Assembly (NCBI RefSeq): GCF_003667225.1
Contig: NZ_RCOM01000005.1
Coordinates: forward strand, 1 to 64,000
DNA: 64,000 nucleotides
Source of the DNA: Kocuria rhizophila
GTDB lineage: Bacteria; Actinomycetota; Actinomycetes; Actinomycetales; Micrococcaceae
Reading direction: 5' to 3'
In this document: one piece after another, positions 59,209 through 64,000 of the stretch
Numbering within the stretch: position 1 is the stretch's first letter
Layout of the letters: each line of letters begins with the position of its first letter
Made by a program: the position numbers and the translations under genes
The notes under the pieces: generated by a model
The model's input: only the letters and a program-made list of their open reading frames with translations
What the model was told of the DNA's origin: nothing
The model's database searches: none

Positions 59209-59760
59209 ATGGAGCATGACTGGCTCACCCGAGTGCCCGGGCACGTCGTGTGCCGCCCGGACCAGTTCGGCTACCGCACGGATCTCCCGGTGCTCGACGC
59301 CCCCGCGGGCCGCCGCCTCCGGGTGGACGGGCTCACGGACGTGGAGCTGCGCGTGGGATCCGGGCACCACCAGTTCGTCATCACCCACGCGGGGCAGAGC
59401 TGGGTGGAGACGGTGGGGGTCTTCGAGGACGGCGCCGCCGAGCTGCCCATCCTGCGCGACATCTCGCGCCCCTCCCCCTTTGCCTCCCGCGTGGAGGTGG
59501 GCTGCACCGTCACCGAGCACTCCGCCCGCGGACTGCGCAAGGAGCTCGCGCGGATCCGGACCACGCTGGAGAGCGCGCCCCTGGCGGTCTGCGTCCAGGA
59601 CCCGGAGGAGCCCGCCGCCATCACGGCCGCCACGTGCCACGTGGACCGGGAGTCCCACGCCCTGCTGTGGTGGACCTGGCGCGTGCTGCCCGAGCACGGC
59701 GCGGTCCTGCGCACGCGCGCCGAGCTGCAGTTCACCACGGCCCCGGGCGTCGCGGCCTGA
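59209..59760 (+). CDS. DUF2617-like protein, unknown
   Basis: A 183-residue soluble protein. VELRVGSGHHQFVI and the C-terminal LLWWTWRVLPEHGAVLRTRAEL resemble DUF2617, an actinobacterial family of unknown function. ATG 59209 (MEHDWLTR) has AGGAAG nine bases upstream; ATG 59200 abuts that site and is less likely. It is monocistronic and convergent with a thioesterase gene. No catalytic motif is seen. Confidence 0.6.
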   Translation: MEHDWLTRVPGHVVCRPDQFGYRTDLPVLDAPAGRRLRVDGLTDVELRVGSGHHQFVITHAGQSWVETVGVFEDGAAELPILRDISRPSPFASRVEVGCTVTEHSARGLRKELARIRTTLESAPLAVCVQDPEEPAAITAATCHVDRESHALLWWTWRVLPEHGAVLRTRAELQFTTAPGVAA

Positions 59761-59781
59761 GCCCTGCGCGCCCGTCCGGTC

Positions 59782-60258
59782 TCAGAACGGCGACGGCGCG
59801 GTGTGCGGCGCGAGCACGTCCCGCTGCTCACGCGTGAGGCGCAGCACCGTGCGGGTCTCCGGCAGGTAGAACGCCAGCTGGGTCTGCGCGCGCACGCACG
59901 GGGAGCCGTCCGCGGAGTCCAGGATCTCGAACCCCAGCACCAGGGTGGCGGCCCTCGCCGAGACCACCCACACGCGCACGTCCACCGGGACGTTGCGGTA
60001 CTCCAGGGGCCGCAGGTACTTCACCCGGTGCTCTGCGATCAGCGCCTGGGTTCCTTCCGGCAGCACGGAGAACAGCGGAATCCTGGGCGGGACCACCTGC
60101 TCCCCCGTGCCCACGGGAACGCCGAAGGCCGCGATCCGAGCTTCCTCCAGAACACGGATGACCTCCACGTTGTTCACGTGGCCGTACGGATCCATGTCCC
60201 CCCACCGCAGGGGAACCGGGCAGGTCACGGCGCGTTCGAGGTGTTCATCCGATCGCAT
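59782..60258 (-). CDS. Hotdog-fold acyl-CoA thioesterase
   Basis: A 158-residue 4-hydroxybenzoyl-CoA-thioesterase-like hotdog protein. The active-site segment is LRWGDMDPYGHVNNVEVIRVLEEAR, with the Asp/His/Asn trio, and the beta-strands HRVKYLRPLEYRNVPVDVRVWV follow. It should hydrolyse acyl-CoA thioesters. ATG 60258 has AAGGAGT at good spacing. It is divergent from a DUF218 membrane protein gene. The acyl group is unknown. Confidence 0.88.
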   Translation of the reverse strand: MRSDEHLERAVTCPVPLRWGDMDPYGHVNNVEVIRVLEEARIAAFGVPVGTGEQVVPPRIPLFSVLPEGTQALIAEHRVKYLRPLEYRNVPVDVRVWVVSARAATLVLGFEILDSADGSPCVRAQTQLAFYLPETRTVLRLTREQRDVLAPHTAPSPF

Positions 60259-60375
60259 GTGCTGACTCCTTGCTGGGTGTTTCTCCGCCGGCGCACGCTG
60301 CCGCGGTTCGCTGCCGTGCTGGGTGAGATGATATCCGCGGCGCGCCCGCCGAACAGCCCCAGTGAGAGGAACCCC

Positions 60376-61014
60376 GTGGCCCCGACTCCCTCCGGGCACC
60401 CCCCTGCGCTCAGGCGGAAGTGGCCCCTCGTGGTGCTGATCGCCCTGACGATCCTCGTGACCCTGTGGCTCGCCGTGTGCCACGCCGTCCTCGACAGCCC
60501 GGACGTGGACCCGCCCCGCACCTCGGACGCCGTGTTCGTGCTGGGCCCTCCGGACCCCGCCCGCATGGCCTACGCGGAGGACCTCGTCTACAACCAGCAC
60601 ATCGCGGACACCCTGGTGGTCTCCACACCGGACGCCCAGCCCTTCGACCCGCCCGAGATGGTGGAGTACTACACCGCCAAGTCCTTCTGCGAACCCCGCG
60701 ACGGTGTGGAGGTGCTGTGCTTCAAGCCCAATCCCTCCACCACGCAGGGAGAGGCCATCAAGCTGCAGGAGCTCGCGGCGCAGCGCGGCTGGGACACCGT
60801 CACCGCCGTGACGTTCACCCAGCACGTCTCCCGTTCCCGGCTGATCCTGGAGCGCTGCTACTCCGGGGAGCTGCGGATGTCCGGCGTGGACTTCCACCTC
60901 ACGGGCAAGAGTCTCTTCAACCAGTACCTCCACCAGAGCGCCGGGTACGTGAAGGCCTGGCTCACCCCGGGGTGCGACCAGCAGCTGCCCTGGACCCCCA
61001 AGTCCGAGGACTGA
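60376..61014 (+). CDS. YdcF/SanA-type DUF218 membrane-anchored protein
   Basis: A 212-residue protein with one N-terminal membrane helix (about residues 15-35) and an outer DUF218 domain: SDAVFVLGPPDPARMAYAEDLV, TLVVSTPD, PSTTQGEAIKLQELAAQRGWD, TFTQHVSRSRLILERCYSG. ElyC/SanA-type members affect envelope integrity and vancomycin sensitivity; the reaction is not defined. GTG 60376 is five bases after AGAGGA. An ATG at 60328 in frame is an alternative. It is probably co-directional with the following membrane gene but with a 275-base gap between. Confidence 0.78.
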   Translation: MAPTPSGHPPALRRKWPLVVLIALTILVTLWLAVCHAVLDSPDVDPPRTSDAVFVLGPPDPARMAYAEDLVYNQHIADTLVVSTPDAQPFDPPEMVEYYTAKSFCEPRDGVEVLCFKPNPSTTQGEAIKLQELAAQRGWDTVTAVTFTQHVSRSRLILERCYSGELRMSGVDFHLTGKSLFNQYLHQSAGYVKAWLTPGCDQQLPWTPKSED

Positions 61015-61289
61015 ACCGGAGCGCGCCCCTGCGATCGCGCGGTCCCGCCCCGGGTCGTCGCCACCGGAGACTGTGCAGGCCGCGCAACGCGTGCCCCGCC
61101 CACGGGGGCACCGGCCCGCCCCGCGGGGAGACCGGGCGCACCCCGTCCGCGAGCGGCGTCGCCCCTCACACAGACTGGCCCAGGGTGCAGCCCCGACGGC
61201 GCTTATGCGGGTCGGAACCCGTTCCTAACCTGGGGTTTCTCTTCTTCCCCGAGGTCTGGAAAGGACCGCCCCATGTCCAGGACCGCCCC

Positions 61290-62207
61290 GTGATGGGCCC
61301 CAGCCACGCCGCGTGCGGTGCCGCCGCGTGGGTCGCACTGACCGGCACCTACACCGTGGATCTCGCCGACGTCTCCTTCCCCGTGGGCCTCGGCCTCATG
61401 CCCGTGGGTGATCCCGGGGTGGTCACCGGCGCGCTGATCTGCGCCGGGGCCGCCCTGCTGCCGGACCTCGACCACCCGGGCGGAACCGTGGCACGGTCCC
61501 TGCCGCCGGTCTCGCGCTGGCTCGCGAAGGGCCTGAGCCGACTCGCCGGCGGGCACCGCCACGGCACGCACTCGCTTCTGGGCTTGCTTGCGATCATGGT
61601 GCTCGCCGAGCTCTCCCAGCGCGCTTCTGTTCCGGTGGGCGACGCCCTGCAGTGGAGCGGCACCGAGTCCACGGCGCATACGGCAGCCGGTGCGGCCACC
61701 GGTGCCGCGGTGTCCGGCGGGCTGGGCGCAGGGTCCGTGAGATCGGGGGCGGTCGGTGACGCGGCGGCGTCGTTGCCCGGGCAGGTGTGGCCGCTGGCCG
61801 CGGTGCTGTCCGTGCTGCTGATCGCGTGCGCGGTCAAGGTGCTGGCCTTCGTCCCGGACCGGCTCTCCCACGCCAACTGGGTGGTGGGCATCCTGCTCGG
61901 GGCGTTCGTGGCCGCGAACCCCCCGGAGCATCCGCACTGGTTCGTGGTGGCCGTGGGACTCGGGTGCGCCGTGCACATGGCCGGCGACCTGCTGACCACC
62001 CAGGGCATCCACCTGCTGTGGCCGCTGCGCCTCCCCCTCCCGCTCCCCGCCTCCCTCTACCGGCGGCGCTCGTTCGTGCGCCTCCCCCTGCTGGGCAACG
62101 CCGGATCCGGACGGGAGATCCTGCTGCTCGTGCCCCTCACGCTGTACGCGGTGGCGGGACTTCTCTGCGCCTCGATCGCGTGGACGGGGCTCACGGTCAG
62201 CATGTGA
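61290..62207 (+). CDS. YdjM-type membrane-bound metal-dependent hydrolase
   Basis: A 305-residue membrane protein of the DUF457/YdjM family. The metal motif ALLPDLDHPGG (about residues 50-60) and GGHRHGTHSLLGL are followed by several helices, and HMAGDLLTTQGIHLLWPL near the end carries more His/Asp. GTG 61290 gives the start VMGPSHAACGAAAW as in relatives; an ATG directly follows. A low-complexity loop near residues 130-160 holds a dispersed word (DAAASL). The true substrate is unknown. Confidence 0.8.
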   Translation: MMGPSHAACGAAAWVALTGTYTVDLADVSFPVGLGLMPVGDPGVVTGALICAGAALLPDLDHPGGTVARSLPPVSRWLAKGLSRLAGGHRHGTHSLLGLLAIMVLAELSQRASVPVGDALQWSGTESTAHTAAGAATGAAVSGGLGAGSVRSGAVGDAAASLPGQVWPLAAVLSVLLIACAVKVLAFVPDRLSHANWVVGILLGAFVAANPPEHPHWFVVAVGLGCAVHMAGDLLTTQGIHLLWPLRLPLPLPASLYRRRSFVRLPLLGNAGSGREILLLVPLTLYAVAGLLCASIAWTGLTVSM

Positions 62208-62380
62208 TGGCGACGCCGCCGCGGCCCGGGTCGCGGGCAGCGTCGCCCCCGGCTCCGAGCACGCCGCGACGCGCTGTCGCGCGCCGCACCCCGCCTTCCG
62301 AGGCCACGATTCGCCAACCCGGGCAGGGTGGGGTAGGCTTTTCGACGTTGCTCACGGGCGTACGCCGCGTGGGACAACGA

Positions 62381-62464
62381 GCGCGAGTGGCGGAATAGGC
62401 AGACGCGCACGGTTCAGGTCCGTGTGCCCGAGAGGGCGTGGGGGTTCAACTCCCCCCTCGCGCA
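62381..62464 (+). tRNA. tRNA-Leu (anticodon CAG)
   Basis: The acceptor arms GCGCGAG (62381-62387) and CTCGCGC (62457-62463) pair fully, followed by discriminator A. The anticodon stem CACGG/CCGTG encloses TTCAGGT, giving anticodon CAG at 62415-62417. A long variable arm (GCCC/GGGC) and the T arm GGGGGTTCAACTCCCCC confirm the leucine class. CCA is not encoded. A hairpin follows. Leu tRNA genes are common integration sites. Confidence 0.95.
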
Positions 62465-62470
62465 CCGCAG

Positions 62471-62506
62471 GAAGTCCCGTTCGACCGGATGGTCGGGCGG
62501 GACTTC
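62471..62506 (+). terminator. Terminator after tRNA-Leu
   Basis: GAAGTCCCG (62471-62479) and CGGGACTTC (62498-62506) form the outer stem, with inner CGACC/GGTCG nested around GGAT. It ends with TGTCATTCC, a weak T-rich tail. Confidence 0.75.
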
Positions 62507-62634
62507 TGTCATTCCGATGGTCATGCACCCCCGGGGACTCTCATCACGCACTTGTCACTCACTTGCACCGTCACTGAGAATCAAAGTGTCAATCAAACTC
62601 ACAATTTTGTCACTGATGCCAGTACTCTGACGCC

Positions 62635-64000
62635 ATGGCATGGAGCACCGCCCGTCTGCAGTCCGTTCTGGAAGACATGCGCGCCCGCAGGGGAGACACC
62701 ACCTCGGTCGAAGTCAAACGGGCGTCCGGTGGCCTACCCCACCTCGCCGACACCATCTGTGCCTTCGCAAACATGCCCGGGGGCGGAAGCATCATCCTGG
62801 GGGTCGACGAGTCCTCGGGGTCGTTCGACGTGACAGGACTGGACGACGTCGCAGCAGCAGAAAGCGGGCTCGTAGCCACCGCGAGACAATCGGTGTCCCC
62901 CTCCCCGCACATCACGACCGAAACCCACACCCTCGATGGGCGTGTCGTGCTCGTGGCCCACGTTGCCCCATTGCGCATCGTCGACAAACCGGCAACTACG
63001 GGCGGTCGAGCCTACCTACGGCAATCGGACGGCGACTACACCATGCAGGAGCACGAACTCCGGATGCTGGAGGTGGCCAAGCTGCACGCTGACGAACAGG
63101 TCGACTACGACCTTCAGCCAGCGCGGGGCCGCTCCATCGACGATCTGCTGCCCGAGGCGGTGAGCGCGTACCTTCACACCACCCGCGAGCGGGACCAGCG
63201 TCTTCGATCGCTTGACGACGACAAGATTCTTCGCACGACCTCGGTGGTGACGGCGGACGGCGTTCCGACCCTCGCAGGACTCTATGCCCTCGGCATGTAT
63301 CCCCAGGGACACTATCCAGGGCTCACTGTCACGGCTGCCGTGCAGCTGCCGGAGAGCGGGGGCAATGTTCGAAATCAGAATTTGGAGGATTTCACCGGGC
63401 CACTCCCCGTCCTTCTCGAAGACCTCTTGGCATGGGTTCGGCGGAACCTGGGCACAGTTCAGCGGTACAGGGAAGACGGGCACATGGAATCCGTGGCCGA
63501 GATCCCGTTGAACGCCGTCCGAGAGCTCATCGGAAATGCTCTCGTCCACCGGGATTTGGGACCGAACACCCTCGGTGTGGGCAAGTCGATCCAGGTCAGA
63601 CTGACGCCAAGAAATCTGTTCGTCCTGAGCCCCGGGGGACTGCGCGGGGTGTCTCTCGCACAGCTTGAAAGTGAGGACCATGCTCAGGCTGCAGTGAACC
63701 AGCGCGTTTACCAGATGGCAAAAAGGCTCACCACGAGTGACGGCGCTTCGATCATCGAAGGCGAGGGCGGCGGGCTCCGGGAGGTCTACGACGCCGCCCG
63801 CCGGCACGGCCTGCCGCGCCCGCAGTTGCACGACACGGGGGTGCAGTTCAAGGCACTGCTGTGGCGCCCCACGAGCCAGACCCCGCATTCCGGGACTCCG
63901 CCTGCTGCGAGCGCAGCGCAGCGCAGCAAGGCCACGCCGCAAACCTCCGCCCCTACCGTTCACGAAGCCAAGGTGCTGGAGGTTCTGCGTCTCCATTCCC
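62635..64000 (+). CDS. AlbA_2 domain, HATPase-like ATP-binding protein (partial, runs off window end)
   Basis: The frame is open from ATG 62635 to the window end (455 residues seen). The N-terminal 120 residues match the AlbA_2/Schlafen-like domain: VEVKRASGGLPHLADTICAFANMPGGGSIILGVDE. From about residue 300 a GHKL-type ATPase region appears: VRELIGNALVHRDL (N-box-like Asn) and GEGGGLREVYDAARRHG. Such proteins are often annotated as transcriptional regulators or anti-phage effectors. The 170 bases upstream are A+T-richer than the rest and begin after tRNA-Leu, hinting at acquired DNA. A dispersed word lies at 63788 (YDAAR). Confidence 0.82.
   Translation, partial: MAWSTARLQSVLEDMRARRGDTTSVEVKRASGGLPHLADTICAFANMPGGGSIILGVDESSGSFDVTGLDDVAAAESGLVATARQSVSPSPHITTETHTLDGRVVLVAHVAPLRIVDKPATTGGRAYLRQSDGDYTMQEHELRMLEVAKLHADEQVDYDLQPARGRSIDDLLPEAVSAYLHTTRERDQRLRSLDDDKILRTTSVVTADGVPTLAGLYALGMYPQGHYPGLTVTAAVQLPESGGNVRNQNLEDFTGPLPVLLEDLLAWVRRNLGTVQRYREDGHMESVAEIPLNAVRELIGNALVHRDLGPNTLGVGKSIQVRLTPRNLFVLSPGGLRGVSLAQLESEDHAQAAVNQRVYQMAKRLTTSDGASIIEGEGGGLREVYDAARRHGLPRPQLHDTGVQFKALLWRPTSQTPHSGTPPAASAAQRSKATPQTSAPTVHEAKVLEVLRLHS

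Noticed and set aside
1-64000. The dispersed word as a Chi or KOPS (polar recombination/segregation) motif
   Set aside because: Strand orientation is nearly even and copies form inverted pairs in terminators, which does not fit polar motifs. A window near the terminus could blur this, so it is not fully excluded.
1-64000. CRISPR arrays, insertion sequences, prophage or integrase genes
   Set aside because: No spaced direct repeats of CRISPR size and no transposase, integrase or phage structural motifs were found in any supported frame.

Overview
The window is very G+C-rich DNA from an actinobacterium. Gene content and style (GTG starts, DUF456 and DUF2617 proteins, a 180-kDa-type NAD-glutamate dehydrogenase, a gapB-type dehydrogenase) fit Micrococcales, most like Kocuria or a close relative in Micrococcaceae. 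The species cannot be fixed from the sequence alone. About 90% of the window is coding. One tRNA gene is visible, and no rRNA, CRISPR array, intact insertion sequence or phage block was seen.

Layout. 0-9 kb: sugar and housekeeping enzymes (HAD phosphatase cut by the window edge, PEBP-like protein, PfkB kinase, gapB-type GAPDH, M18 aminopeptidase, CAAX protease, glutamine amidotransferase, orphan rfbA). 9-13.6 kb: IclR regulator divergent from malate synthase with a clear IclR operator, then a GNAT and a zinc alcohol dehydrogenase. 13.7-16.8 kb: arsenic resistance, with arsR divergent from an arsO-like/ACR3/arsC operon. 17-21 kb: glyoxylate and allantoin metabolism (hydroxypyruvate isomerase, glycerate kinase, allantoinase). 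21-24.5 kb: small regulators and enzymes. 24.5-26.2 kb: AbiE toxin-antitoxin pair. 26.4-29.2 kb: copper amine oxidase and a divergent TetR. 30-34.2 kb: OpuC/ProU-type osmoprotectant ABC operon. 34.6-36.3 kb: PfpI and a glyoxylate-type aminotransferase. 36.6-38.1 kb: HipBA with phased operators. 38-43.6 kb: MFS pump, SRPBCC protein and an uncharacterised three-gene operon (acyl-CoA-dehydrogenase-like, PIG-L/methyltransferase fusion, glycosyltransferase). 43.7-45.8 kb: GntR with an ABC exporter. 46-48.4 kb: molybdopterin-type genes. 48.4-48.9 kb: a gene-free stretch with two strong hairpins. 49-62 kb: DUF456 protein, giant NAD-GDH, FNT channel, histidine phosphatase, stress and TPR proteins, aldo/keto reductase and membrane proteins. 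62.4 kb: tRNA-Leu(CAG), followed by an AlbA_2/ATPase-type gene running off the end, possibly the edge of an island.

The most striking signal is not a gene. A 10-bp word, ACGACGCCGC (usually in the context S-ACGACGCCGC-S), occurs about 40 times by hand count on both strands with little strand bias. It is concentrated between genes. It forms the arms of several long hairpin terminators as inverted pairs. Inside genes it falls mostly in low-complexity linkers and tails, where it reads as DDAA or AASS. This is the distribution known for DNA-uptake sequences of Pasteurellaceae and Neisseriaceae, and it is proposed here as a candidate uptake-like or other DNA-level signal in this actinobacterium.
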